A model generated the notes under the pieces. The model was not told where the DNA came from. It searched no databases and worked only from the letters and a program-made list of their open reading frames with translations. This document shows positions 1 to 10,845 of a stretch of DNA of 19,900 nt, piece after piece. Origin of the DNA: Auxenochlorella pyrenoidosa (lineage: Eukaryota > Chlorophyta > Trebouxiophyceae > Chlorellales > Chlorellaceae); contig KQ482053.1 in the NCBI GenBank assembly GCA_001430745.1, forward strand, positions 938,315-958,214, in the 5' to 3' direction. The translations under genes were made by a program, and so were the position numbers. Each line of letters begins with the position of its first letter. Position 1 is the stretch's first letter.

Positions 1-2895
1 CCACTATGCCGGCATGATGGGCCCCATGAGCCCACAGATGGCGGCGGGGATGGGCTACGGGCCAGGTGGGGCGGGAGGGTGTGTGTGTGTGGATGTGTGC
101 ATGTGCCGCCCCCGTGCAGGGCGCTCTGCAAGAGCGCCCTGAGTGCACAAGCCGTGCTGAATGGTGTGGCACGCATGGTTGGCGCTGGTGTGCTGGGCAG
201 GGCGGCAGCAGTGCCCAGTGACACCACACTTACCTGGCCCCTGCCTGGGCTGTGCAGGTATGGGCCGGCCCGGCATGCCAGCAGGCATGTACGGTGGCCC
301 GCCCAGCGGCAGCCCCGCTGCCGCCTACGCCGGCGGGCCGGCGGGCGGGTATGGCGGCGGGCCCGGCGGGTATGGCGGCGCGCCTGGCGGCTACGGCGGC
401 GGCTATGGCGGCGGCATGGGCGGCGGGCCGCGCCCCACAAAAGCGCAGGTGCGCTCTGCAACCGCTCGCAGCAGGGCTGGCAACGACGTGTACAGCACAG
501 CAGCCCCAAGACAGGCTGCAGCAACACACTGTCAGCGCCTCGCCAGGCTGTGCGCACCACCTGCCATGCAGCACGGCGGCCGGCACCCAGCACCCAGCTT
601 GCTGCCCGCACCTGCTGCCCCCCCCCAAAAAAAATAAAAACCAGAGGGCCTCATTTGCCTGGATGAACCCACCCACCCACCCCCTGCAGCTGCGCAACAA
701 GGAGGCTGATCTGGCAGACCCGGACTTCCGGCGCGGCCGCGGCATGCACGGCCCGCGCTTCGACCCCGGCTTTGGCGAGGAGGCGCAGGCAGGCAGCAGC
801 ATGTACCTGCGCCCCACCTACGGCAGCGAGGTGCGCCCCCTCATGGCATGACCCAGCCGCCCGGCCCGCCACGCGCCGGGCATATGCACCGCGGGCACAC
901 GAGACGCGGCATGCGCCTGGTTCAGGCGCTCCCTCGAAAGTTGTCGATGCGTCCGCCCTGCGTGGCCGCCTCACCCAACCAGCCCCGGCCCTGCCTGCTC
1001 GCACCACCCTGACCTGCCCGCTGCAGTTCCCGGAGCTCCCCAGCGCCGGGGGCAGCAGCGGCCCCGAGGGGCGGGGGGCCGGCGGCCGCCCCGCGCAGTC
1101 GCCCCGCAGCAACGGCGGCGGCATGGTGGGCGGGCTGTCCGCCTCGCCTGTGCAGGGCAGCCCCGCGGCAGCGGCCGCCGCAATGTATGGCGCGGGCTAC
1201 AGCGGACAGGTGACAAGGGGAGGGGCTGCGTCGCTGCGCCTTAGCCTGCATTGCAGCGCCGGTGTCTTTTTGTGGTCGGGGCCTGAGCACACCTGGCACA
1301 GCTGCCTGCTGGCAGTTGCCGCCGCTGCGTGCCCTCGTTCAACCTGCCACACCAGATGTTTGCTCGCTCTGGTGGCTGGCGCCGCGGTCTGGCTGCCTTG
1401 CCCTGCCCCGGCCGCGGGCGGACGGGGTGCTCCTGGGTGGCGCTGGCGTGCTCCCCCACACTTGGCCCTCCTTTCTGCCGCTGCTGCTTTTTGCAGATGG
1501 GCGGCGCCGGCATGAGCCCTCAGGAGATGATGGCCATGCAGGCGGCCTACGGCTATGGGCAGGGCATGGTGCCCGCTGGCGCAATGATGGCGCCCATGCC
1601 AGGTCAGCGGCCGGCGCCACCTGGGACGGCCTGTGTGGGGCGGCGCCGAGCCCGAGGGCGCCCTGCGCCCTGCAGAGCGCCCCTTCTCAAGCCACAGCTG
1701 GCGTCGCTGGTGTCCTGCTTAGCCGGCCTGCACCCACGCGCCGCCGCCTGCCGCGCGCCACCCCCCAACACCCACCCACCCACCCTGCGTGTGCAGGCAT
1801 GGTGTATGCGCCCAGCGGCGGCAGCGGCGGCGTGCCCTACGGCATGATGGCGATGCCTTATGGGTACATGCCCATGCGGCCCGGCCAGGTGTGTGTGTGG
1901 AGGGTGGAGGGTGGGGTTGGGGGTTGGGGGGTTGTTTGTTTGTTTGTTTTCGTTGGGGGGGGGGGCCTTGGGGCAGGTGCACGCTTGTTGGGGCCTGGAC
2001 GGGGCAGAGGCAACTGTCCGCCGAGGCAGCGTGCGCGGCGGCGGCGCGGCTGTGCAGCTTATGGCCTGCTCGCCCGCCGCGACCTGCATGCTGGGAGCTC
2101 ACGCTCCAGGGACCAGCATGCCCCGGGGGTCTCGCGCCTGCCTCATCCCCCTCCAGGATCCGGCCCCCCATGCGTCCTCCCACCTGCCTCCCCTGCTCTG
2201 CGCGCTGCAGCAAGAGGCAATGATGCAGGCGTATGCAGCAGGCATGATGGCGTACGGCCCTTATGCCAGCCCAGGGGCTGGCACGGGCGGCGGCATGCCC
2301 ATGCCCATGCCCATGAGCCCCGTGGGGGGCATGCAGGTGGGGCGGTCGGGCGTGTCGACGCGGCATCCCTCATGACCCGCGGCTGTCCTGCATGGGTGCC
2401 CCAGGCAACAGGCCTTGCCAGCAGTCCATGAAAGCCCCATTGCAGCCTGAGCAGCTTGGTATGCGCGTTAACCTTGCGGGGTGCATGCTCCCACGCTGCT
2501 CTGAGCCGGAATCGCCATGCCCTCCTGTGCTGCAGAACCCGCTCTCCCCAGGCGGCGGCGGCGGCCTGGGCCGCCGCTCGTCAAGCGGCCGCTATGGCGG
2601 CGGGAACGCACGCAGCAGCGGCGGCCAGCGCAGCAACGCACAGACGCCGCGCGCCGACGGCTCTGGGCACGACCGCCAGCAGCAGCTGCAGCAGGCAGCC
2701 CCCTCGGTGGCTGCAGCCGCTGCGGCAGCTGCTGCACAGCAGGCGCAGCATGGCGGTCACCCGCAGCAGCAGGCGCAGCAGCAGCAGCAGCAAGCACAGG
2801 TGCAGCAGGCATCGGCACCTGCAGCAGCAGAGGAAGCAGCAGCCCCGCAGGCAGCGGCGGCCCAGCAGGCAGCAGATGAGGCGGCGCCGCAGTGA
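1..2895 (+). CDS. Gly/Met/Tyr-rich low-complexity protein, C-terminal part (possible R3H/SUZ-type RNA-binding protein)
   Basis: The 5' end lies outside the window. Nine exons join in phase: 1-65, 258-448, 690-830, 1027-1209, 1497-1602, 1797-1888, 2211-2336 and 2536-2895, with the reading frame entering at base 2 (eight visible exons; stop TGA at 2893-2895). The first two visible exons are Gly/Met/Tyr-rich with GGYGG-like repeats. The third carries a charged block with the motifs DLADPDFRR, RFDPGFG and YLRPTYGSE, running into FPELP in the next exon. The following exons are rich in Met, Ala and Tyr (MPMPMPMSP). The last has a Ser/Arg stretch, then poly-Ala and poly-Gln. I recall that plant R3H/SUZ nucleic-acid-binding proteins have a similar DPDF...DPGF...EFPEL block after their domains, so that family is suggested, but neither the R3H nor the SUZ domain is visible here. 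The gene model is good; the function is tentative. The protein could act in mRNA binding or granules. Confidence 0.72.
1889..1970 (+). repeat. G-run and TTTG-repeat tract at the 5' end of an intron
   Basis: Directly after the donor at 1889 the sense strand has GT repeats, then runs of three to six G separated by short T-containing gaps, four copies of a TTTG-type repeat, and an eleven-base G run. The spacing of G runs fits a G-quadruplex on the sense strand (the pre-mRNA). It lies wholly inside the intron 1889-2210. Confidence 0.6.
2762..2803 (+). repeat. CAG trinucleotide repeat coding poly-Gln
   Basis: Imperfect CAG/CAA repeats in the last exon encode a Gln-rich stretch broken by Ala. CAG tracts change length easily, so the poly-Gln length may vary between strains. 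The flanking exon sequence is similarly rich in GCA/GCG and CAG, giving the Ala/Gln tail. Confidence 0.7.
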
Positions 2896-4210
2896 GCGCG
2901 CTGGCGCATTTGCAGCATGTCTGCCCTTGCGCCGCTCGATAGGGTCGCTCCTGCGACTCTGTCTCTGTTGCCGCGTGTGACGCCGAGTCACACAAGCATT
3001 TTTCAGCTGCCCTTCCTGTCGCTGCCCACGACACCCGTTGGGGCTGGCCGCCGGTTTTTCCCATTCTAACCGCATGCGATGGCTGGCTGCGGCTGCCGGC
3101 GCGCGGCCCCCGCGTGGCCCCCTCCCCCCCCTCTCTGCGGCTTCAGAAAAGGCAAGTAGGCAGCGCCACCGCCGTTGTGCCTGGCAGAGGCTGGCACCGG
3201 CGTGTGCAGGCGCGCTTGCCTGACCCCAGCCAATGAATACACGATTCTGCCGTCCAGCTGCTGCGCCGCTCCCATTCAAGCACTGCCCTCCCCACCTGAA
3301 CGCACCAGACACGGTTTTATCCCTTCTTCGGCGTGCGCGGACTGCATTCTTTTGTTGTCATCATCTCAGCCGCAAGCCGGCAATGCGCCTTCCCCGCCAG
3401 CGCGCGGGTTTTGCCAGCCTGCCTGTTGGCGCGGTCGGAGGGGTTGCCTTGCTCGCGGCCCTCGGCCGGCCCTGCAATGCTCTCATGTCCCAGCTATTGG
3501 ATGGATGATGCCACCACCTCCTCAATGTAAATGCCCTGACGGGAAGGAGCACCCAGGGGCAAGCATCTTCGCGTGCTTGTGCGCGTCTTCAGGCGTCTCC
3601 TCGTGTCCTCGTGTCCTGGCTTCGGTTTGAACGCAAGTTTCAAAGATACGCACAAGGAGCTCTTGTTCCGTGCCCCTACAAGCAGGGAAGGCAAGCACCA
3701 AGCAGTAGGAGGGTAGTTTCTCTCTAGCAGCAGCACCCTTCAGAACAATCCGGTGCCTGATGGCTCCTAGACTGTCCACAGTGTCGTTACAACCATCTGC
3801 AGGCACCAAGCTGAAGCATGGATGAAAGCCCATTAGCAGGTTTTGCAGCAGCAGCAACGCTGTTCTGGCGGCACCCAGTCGGGGCTGCACATCTGGGAAA
3901 CTCGCCCCTCTCTCCACCATGGCATACTGTCTGACCTGCGAGTGAGTTTGTCAAAGCATCCTGCATGACGGGGTCGGGAGCTGGCACCAGGGACTTTCGC
4001 TGTGAGCAAGGGGCTGTTGACCGCTGCCGCCAGCCTGGCACCGCCGAGCGGGAGGCCAAAGAGAGCAGGGCAGCCTACGCCGCTTGCTGTGAGCACTGCA
4101 ATCGAATTTATCTACCACCCTGGCAGCCCCGCGGCCGTCCTGCGCAGTTGTAAGACCTCTTTCTCCAAGCAGCCGGCCGCTCCCCTCCCTGTCGGCCAGG
4201 CCTCGGGCGC
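2896..4210. other. Intergenic region and probable untranslated ends
   Basis: About 1.3 kb with no coding model I can support. It should hold the 3' UTR of the upstream gene and the promoter and 5' UTR of the permease gene. Open frames on both strands here lack family motifs and do not join through splice sites. Composition is less GC-extreme than in the exons. The only candidate signal is a TGTAA at 3526-3530. Confidence 0.6.
3526..3530 (+). terminator. Candidate TGTAA polyadenylation signal
   Basis: TGTAA is the usual poly(A) signal in green algae. This is the first plus-strand copy I found after the stop at 2895, about 630 bases downstream, which would make a long but possible 3' UTR. Position and pentamer are the only support. 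Confidence 0.25.
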
Positions 4211-7200
4211 ATGCCGTTGTCTCCGGCGCAGCACAGGGCGCACGCAGCCGCCGCCCTGGGCATGGAGGAGCGGCCGCCGAACGAGGGCGGGGCTCCGCCG
4301 CCAGCGCCCCTGGGCCGTCTGCGCCGCCTCGGCTCCGCACTCTCCTCTGCCTGGGGCAGCGACAGCTCCTTGCTGCGGCACAGTAGTATCACCAACGTGG
4401 TGCCCACAGGTATTTGGCAGGCTGGCGGCGCGCAGTGCATCTGGCAGACGAACAACAGCCAAGTTTACTTGTTGCGACTCAGTGAAGTGCAGGGAGCGGC
4501 GCACCTTTTGTGTTTAATCGCCTGCATGGCTCCCACCAACAGGCAACTGCCACTGTCTGTGCCAACCCGCTTTGCAGCACGATGGTATGAAGCCATGTTC
4601 ATGTTGGTCTGCGCAGACGGCGCCCCCTTCCTGCTGGGCCTGCCTGCCGCAATGGCTCGGCTCGGCTGGCCCGGCGGCCTCGCCGTGCTGCTGGCAGGCT
4701 TCCTCTGCATTCTGCATGCGGCAACCCGCATTGTGATGCTTCATGAGCATGGTGGCAAGCGGCACAACCGGTATCGCGAGCTGGCACAGGCGGTGCTTGG
4801 TGGGTGCTTGGAACGCGGGGGCATGCAAGTGGGAGTGCAAGTGAGCTGAGGTTTGGGTGAGCCAACATCGTGTGCGCAGTCTTGAGGATACGCTTGACAA
4901 AGAACTCGATGAAGGCTTGTCCAGCTGTTTTTCTAAGCTGCTCATTTCACTGTGCAGGGCCCAAGGTGGGAACCTGGGTTGTGCTGCCTTTCCAGTTCAC
5001 GGTGAACATCGGGACCTGCGTGGTGTACCAGGTGCGCTGACCTGATGTCGCAAGAAGCTGTGGGTCGACACTTTATTCAGGTTATGCACGTTTTGTGCAT
5101 AAGCGAGGCCTGCTGGCTTGCTGGCTGCCGTGTCCTGCGCACCCATGGGTGGTGATGGTGTGTTGCATGCTGTGTGGGCTGTTTCTGCCAATTGTGCTGC
5201 CGTTTATGCCCACTGTTGCTTCCTTTCTGCGCAGGTCGTGTCCGGGCAGGCGCTGCAAAGCATTTGCCTGACGGCCCGTGGCAGCGGCAACAACAGCGGC
5301 GACGAGCCAACCACCACTGGCTGCCTGCGGCTCACTTGGTGGATTTTGATCTTTTCCGCCTCCCAGCTGGTGTTGTGCCTACTGCCAGACATCAACTCTT
5401 TGACGGCAGTCACCGCCCTGGGCGCAGCCACCACGCTGGGCTTCGCTGTGCTCGCCACTGTGGGAGCGGCGGTGCACGGTGCGCTCCCTCATATTGTTTC
5501 CAGTTCATACGAGATTTTATTGCCACCTTAGCCAGTGCTTCTGGTCCACCCCGCACCAGAGCTGTGCTCATGCCAGCAGCAACTTGATGTTGGGTTGCCG
5601 GCTGCCAAAGCTGAGCACCCGATCCTCAACTGGTGCTGTTCAAAATCATGCCCCACAATTGCATGACAGTTTGAAACAACCGTGGGTGCGCCTCTGCAGG
5701 ACGTGTGCCCGACGTCAGCTATGCGCTGCAGGGCAGCCCCGCTGACGTGGCGTTCAACGCCTTCTCCTCGCTGGGCGCCATCTTTTTGCTTTTTGGCCTG
5801 ACGGTGCTGCTTGAAATTCAGGTGCGCGTGCTGTGGGCACGGGCAATGACACCTGTCCATGAGACATTGAGACCGTGGCGCAGGGCGGCCGGGTGGGCCG
5901 GCGGCCTGGTGGGCAATGGTGGAAGGTTCCGAGCAGGCTGGTGGCTCAAGGCGCCATCAGGCGGCGCATGTCATCTTGACAGGGCACCCAATGCTGCAGA
6001 GGAGGGCCTCCTCTAGTGCGGGTCCTTTCTCTGACCGTGCTGTACTTATTTTGCTTCCATGTTCATTGCAGTCCACGCTGCGCCCTGTCCACAACAGCGC
6101 TGTCCCGCCCATGGTCCGGGCTACAGTGGGTGGCTACTCGGTATTGCTCGCACTCTTCATGGCGGTGGCGGTCAGCGGCTTCTGGGCGTTTGGGAACTCG
6201 GTGCAGGTAGGGCGGGATGTGCACAATTGTGGTTGCCCTTCCTGCGGCTGGCAGCCTGCTGCCAGTTGCCTCTGCATTTTTGAGCCTAGCAACGTGCACA
6301 CCTCAATACTTGGCCTTTCACTGCCTCGGCAGTGTGCATGCTTGGCACCCGCTCCATGCTGCTTGGGCATCCGCTTAGGCATTCCCAAATGCCTTCCCTT
6401 CCTCACCGCAGTCTATTGTGTTTCAGTCGATCGGCAGCCCTGCCTGGCTGGTGACAGCCGGATACGCGTGCATGATCATCAATGCCATCCCAGGGTATCT
6501 GGTGAGTCGTATGTCCAGTGTGCTGCTGCCATGCTGGCGTGCAGAACTTCCATGCTTGCCGATCATTGGTGCATAGCATATATGCAGGGCATCTGCTGCC
6601 TGCCATGCGTCTCTGGGTGTCGGGCCCTGTTTGAATTAGCAGCCCTCAGAAGCCACCTCAGCACGTACTTGAATTACCACCCAATGTTCTGGAAAGCCAC
6701 CATCATGTGCTTACTTCCTTCCCTTCGGTGCCTGTCCTTTGTGGCCATGCGCAGGTGTTCGCCCACTCTGTGTTCGACTATGTCGAGCTCAAGATCATGC
6801 TGTCTCACTGGACGGGCCTTGAGTTCCAGGGCGGGCCCCTGCTTCTTGCCAAGCGCTTTGGCTTCCGTTGGGCCTTTGTAGGGGCCACTGCCGCTGTGGC
6901 GGTCTGCCTGCCCTTTGTGAACGACCTGATGGGGCTGATAGGTGAACCAAGCCGCTGTTGCATGTTTCTTGCTCACATGTGGTGTTCGAGCTTGCTTGCC
7001 TGCTTGCTTGCCCTCCAACCTGCAATTTGGCTTTCGACCTTGCAAGCCTGCCTTCTTTTTAATCTGCTTGCCTGCCTGTCTTGTCTGCGTGTCTAAAACA
7101 CTCGCTAGCCGGCCTGCCGCTCGCTACCCTCCTGCTTGCCTGGCTTTCTCTTGCACTCTTGCGAAAGATATCCAACACTTGTGCTTGTTTCTCCCCCCGC

Positions 7201-7639
7201 AGGTGCGCTGGGATATGTGCCTCTCTGCTTCGTAATTCCCTGCGCCATGTTCTTGCGCGCTAAGCGAGGCAACCTTTCGGTGTGGCAGGTGAGCTGTTTG
7301 TGTTGATGAGGGGAGCTAATCGACCGTGTCGGTCATGTATCTTTGCGGCTGGGCACAACAGTCTGTTTGACTGCATGTTGTTTCGGGCTAAAATATGGCC
7401 GGCCTTAATGCACGGCGCCATGGGCAGTTGTGGCTGCGTGCTGGTGGTTGATTTGTTTTGTTGCGTGGCCTGAACCCCTGCCCCATGTTTGCGACATGGC
7501 CTCGTTGTGGACCCTCATGGTGCAGGTGGCGGCCAACTGGGCAGTCATCCTGGCGTCCTCGCTTGTTGCGGTGCTGGCCTCAGTGGGGTCGGTGCGGTCA
7601 CTGATAGTGGCATTTGGCTCTTACGAGTTCTTTTCATGA
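4211..7639 (+). CDS. Amino acid permease, AAAP (amino acid/auxin permease) family
   Basis: Ten exons join in phase to 485 residues: 4211-4409, 4578-4799, 4958-5031, 5235-5478, 5700-5821, 6072-6206, 6427-6501, 6755-6941, 7203-7288 and 7526-7639. About eleven hydrophobic segments can be read, roughly at residues 70-92, 95-117, 141-170, 196-218, 222-246, 260-285, 305-330, 335-365, 390-415, 420-442 and 449-475. Family hallmarks are the first helix ending AMARLGW, the block VLLEIQSTLRP followed by GFWAFGN, and an IINAIPGYLVFAHSVFDYVE region. The length suits plant-type permeases (about 440-490 residues). Such proteins import amino acids or related compounds with protons across the plasma membrane or an internal membrane; the substrate cannot be read from sequence. 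An in-frame ATG at 4262 has a better context (G at -3 and +4) and may be the true start, giving 468 residues. The intron at 4410-4577 is a multiple of three, and its retention would keep the frame. Confidence 0.88.
6990..7145 (+). repeat. Degenerate CTTG/CCTG tetranucleotide repeats in a permease intron
   Basis: The intron 6942-7202 is filled with irregular GCTTGCCTGC-type repeats on the sense strand. They make a long pyrimidine-biased tract before the acceptor at 7202. No coding content is seen. Similar TGCC repeats occur in the last introns of both ankyrin genes, so this simple repeat is common in introns here. Confidence 0.55.
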
Positions 7640-8116
7640 ATACGTCCCTGTCACTCTTCTTTATTATCTTTACCTCGTTGCTCCTCCCTAGCTCCTGCAT
7701 GCTGTGTGCAGCTCTCTTCACCCGCTTTGCTCTACATCTTGCACTGCAAATGCGCTTGGCGGCATTGCAAAAGCACACAGGCTGTGGTCAAGCTGTTGAG
7801 CGAATGAACATTCACAGCCCAACTTAGGAGCCAGTTGAGACCACTGACCATTGCAGGCTAGCCGTTGGGTGCTGGCGCCAGCTGTGTAGCTTTCGTGCTG
7901 TGCGTGCTGTCGCTGCCTGCAATGCGAAATGGGCTTCCCCTCAGGCCCTGCAAAAGCTGCAGTGCATTTCGATCGGCGATTAGAGCTGTCCCGGAGGACA
8001 ATAAAACCCATCTAGCTGCCATCCGAGGCTTCCGCTGCTGCGCTCGCGGTCAGTGTCGGCCATTGGCGCCGCAGCGCATATTGTTCCGGGACGACTTCTC
8101 AATCATTTGAAATGCA
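7640..8116. other. Intergenic region between permease and first ankyrin gene
   Basis: About 480 bases without a supportable gene. It holds the 3' UTR of the permease and the promoter of the ankyrin gene. I found no TGTAA signal. The only promoter-like feature is an AT-rich ATAAAA at 8001-8006, about 110 bases before the chosen ATG. Confidence 0.6.
8000..8007 (+). promoter_or_regulatory. Weak TATA-like element
   Basis: The octamer AATAAAAC is an AT island in GC-rich sequence, about 110 bases upstream of the ATG at 8117. Distance and composition are its only support. Confidence 0.2.
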
Positions 8117-10081
8117 ATGCCGGCTGCCGCCCCTGTGCTTGCAGCCGCTGCCGCTGCTGCCGCCGCCAGCTCAACGGCTACTAGCCGTTGCTCGTTGTTA
8201 CTCCAGGTGCAAGCCCCCAGGTGGCGTCTTTGACCAATCACCGCCCGCTCAACGAATGCATATTCGTTTCCTTTTTGCCCGCTATAATGCAGGTTCTCCC
8301 ATCCGTCTTGGCAGAGCAGTGCACCGCAGCAGCCGTCCCCGTGTCGCCCCCCATGCGTCGGCCCTGCGCCACCGCCGAGGATGTGCGGGACATGCTGTGG
8401 TTCAAGCGGCTGGGCCGCCGCCTGCGCGTGTGGCACCGCGCCATCACTCAGGCCGCAGAGGAGGGCGGCGCCGACCTGCTGGCGGCGGCACTCGCAGCAG
8501 AGGAGCAGCAGCACGGCTGGCTGGCACACTGCCCCGACCTGCGGCGAGAGGAGCTGCGCCACCCGTGCTCGGTGGAGGAGCAGCCCTCGGCCTGCGGCCT
8601 GCCTGTGGCTTTGGCCGTGCCGCGCAGCCCCTTCCCCGCCGACAGCGAGTTTGGCATCCTGCCCTATTCCGCCTGGCACGGCCACCTGGAGGTGGTGCGG
8701 GCCTTTGTCGAGGCAGGGGCGCCGCTGGAGGCGACCGCGCTGGTAAGGGGTTGCTCAATCTATTGACGGGGCGTGCAAGGGCATGCAGCGCCTTTGTCAA
8801 AGGCTAAGAGCCTGTCGCCCCTGCTGCCCCCTGCTGCCGCGTGACGAGCCAATCTGTGGTGCCATTACAGACTGGGACAGCCTGCGACTTGCACCCTTGC
8901 GTCCCGTTCTCACCCCCCTGCCGCCAGGTGGAGACAGAGCCCTATCCCCGCACCTGGGCGCAGCAGGGCCTGCAGCTGAGTCCGGACCAGATGCCGTGCT
9001 CTGCAAAACACACAGTGGACAGGCTGGCGGTGACGGCGCTGCAGATCGCTATCTTCCGGGTGAGCTCCGCCTGGGTGCGGCGTGCCGCAGGCAGCAGTGC
9101 ACACTCTCTGCATTGCTCCGCCACAACAGCTGGGCCTGCCTTGGCTGCAGGCGCTGCCGGGCAGGCTCTTGTTTAGACCTGCCACTCTGCCCTGAGGCGT
9201 CATGCCTTTGTACATGTGCAAAGCTCAGCACTGGCTGTTGCTTTTCGAGCGGCTCGGGCCTGGCTATGCTGCTGCCGCAAGTCAGCCCCCGCCCAGTGGC
9301 TACGCCGCCCTCATGCACCTCTATTTGCATCCCCCGGCTGCAGAGGGACGCCGCCATGGCTGGGCTGCTACTGGACAGGGGCGCTTGCACGCAGCATGCT
9401 CACCTGCTGGACATCATCCGCCCATGGCCTGGCTCGCTGTTTGCCAGCAAGGTGAGAGCACCGAGGCTGAAAAGCAGGCTCCCCCTGCTGGCCTTGTGAG
9501 AGCGCACCCGGGCTGCACCTGTGTGGCAGGCCGCTGCGCAGGCACAGGCGCTGAGTGGTGGCGCACCGGCGCTGCTGCCAGCGGTACCTTACGGAAAGCT
9601 GCCCTCGCCTGGGCCGTGCTGGCTGCGCAGGGCAGCAGCTGGAGCCCGCGCAGGCACCCCTGCTTCCCGCCCGCCTTCAAGGCCGCCGTGCGGGAGCTGC
9701 TGCGCATCAGCCACAAGCTCGGTGGCTGCACGCGGGCGGGGCGGCTGGCCTGGGCCTTTGACCGCAACCTGCTTGTCGACCTGCTGCTGCCGCTGCTGGG
9801 GCGGAGCCCAGCAGACTGGCTGTGAGTGGCGGCCCCAGAAATGGCCAGTTTCTCATGCACATGCGTCCTGGGACCATGCCTGCCTGCCTGCCTGCCTGCG
9901 AACATGCTGCTTGCAGCTGCTGACGTCGCTGCTTCCGCCTCTGCGCCCCTGCAGCGAAGTGCCAGGCCGGGAGGGCTTCATGGATGCAGCGCAGCAGAGC
10001 AGCTTGGAGGTTGAAGCAAGCTCTGACACAGATGCCTGCGAGGATGAAGAGGGGGCGGGGGCACGGGAATCTGCAGCCTGA
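8117..10081 (+). CDS. Ankyrin-repeat protein, upstream copy of a tandem pair
   Basis: Six exons join in phase to 365 residues: 8117-8206, 8293-8742, 8928-9059, 9344-9451, 9631-9821 and 9955-10081. The first exon encodes a poly-Ala, Ser/Thr-containing leader that might be a targeting peptide. Exon 2 holds a clear ankyrin unit with AWHGHLEVVRAF and VEAGAPL. A second unit is split by an intron: TALQIAIFR ends exon 3 and RDAAMAGLLLDRGA begins exon 4. Exon 5 has a conserved block (PPAFKAA, ELLRISHK) that I do not recognise as a named domain. The tail is acidic (SSDTDACEDEEG). Ankyrin repeats bind other proteins; no partner or enzymatic activity can be inferred. The start at 8117 assumes a short 86-base first intron; an alternative ATG at 8188 reads straight into exon 2 without that intron. 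The next gene downstream is its paralogue. Confidence 0.8.
9877..9899 (+). repeat. (TGCC)n microsatellite in the last intron of the upstream ankyrin gene
   Basis: About five to six perfect TGCC units lie in the intron 9822-9954, upstream of the acceptor. The paralogue has a similar but interrupted tract at the matching place (12249-12282), so the repeat may predate the duplication or have arisen twice. Confidence 0.65.
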
Positions 10082-10845
10082 CATGCGGCTGCTGACATGC
10101 AATCCACACGTCTAGACGGTAATGCAACGCGTGTTATTCCCGCCTTGCTCCTCACCCTTCCTCGCATACTTTGTTTCCTGGGCAAGTCTGCCCACAAGTA
10201 AGACAGCATGTTAGCTCTACAGTCAGAGAACAGAGCCTGTTGCAGGCCTGGCACGCCACGGCTTAGCCTTGAATGTGCGCTGCTTACGCTGGGCCTGCTC
10301 CCACCGCCATTCCATGGTCCAGGGCAAGCTGCAGCAAGAACTGCAATACTGTGTGTTTTTGTTTGCCTTGACGCCTCTTTCGGCCTTCAATGCATCCCTT
10401 GTGTGCAAATGGGCCATCAGGACTCCCACCTGCTTTCCCACCGCTGCTGCCTTCACCGCACGAGCTGGCGGTGCTCCCACCACACATCTGGCGCTACCGC
10501 CACTGCACATCTGGCCCGTCTTGCCCGCTCAAATCAGAGCACTTGCGCTTTATCAAGATCTCAAGCCGCACGCACGCGTGCTCACGGCCCTTCTCCTGCT
10601 TCCTACCTACAGCGTCCCTGTGCGTTCAACTTGTTCAAGAAGTTGCCCGGCGCGTTGAGTTGAACGGATCGTTGTTTCCTGCGGCTAGGAGACCCCGCGT
10701 TGAATCCGGTGAGCATCGGGCCTCTGAGCCCGGATGAAGCTGCAGGATTGGGAGGCACGCAGGCGCGAGTGACGTCAGCGGATCAGCGGCGGCAAACCCT
10801 CACATCAACATACTGCGCCCAACCCCTTGGTGCAGGACTGCGCCA
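10082..10845. other. Intergenic region between the two ankyrin genes
   Basis: About 760 bases with no supportable exon. By eye it does not resemble the promoter or first exon of the upstream copy, so the duplication seems not to include that part, or it has diverged. Short open frames here lack motifs. A TGACGTCA palindrome lies close to the start of the second copy. Confidence 0.55.
10770..10777 (+). promoter_or_regulatory. TGACGTCA palindrome, candidate bZIP-binding site
   Basis: This perfect eight-base palindrome is the classical CRE-type core bound by bZIP factors, including plant TGA/CREB-like proteins. It sits 69 bases before the ATG chosen for the second ankyrin gene. Chance occurrence is possible. 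Confidence 0.35.

Noticed and set aside
1262..2431. A 389-codon open frame on the plus strand
   Set aside because: It runs in the wrong frame through low-complexity exons and introns. The spliced model keeps one frame with matching phases.
3522..3920. A 132-codon minus-strand open frame in the intergenic region
   Set aside because: No family motif, no joinable exon nearby and composition unlike the exons; probably chance. A small unannotated gene cannot be fully excluded.
10269..10658. A 129-codon plus-strand frame upstream of the second ankyrin gene as its missing first exon
   Set aside because: It shows no similarity to the poly-Ala first exon or to the N-terminal part of exon 2 of the upstream paralogue, and no phase-matched splice to 10846 was found.
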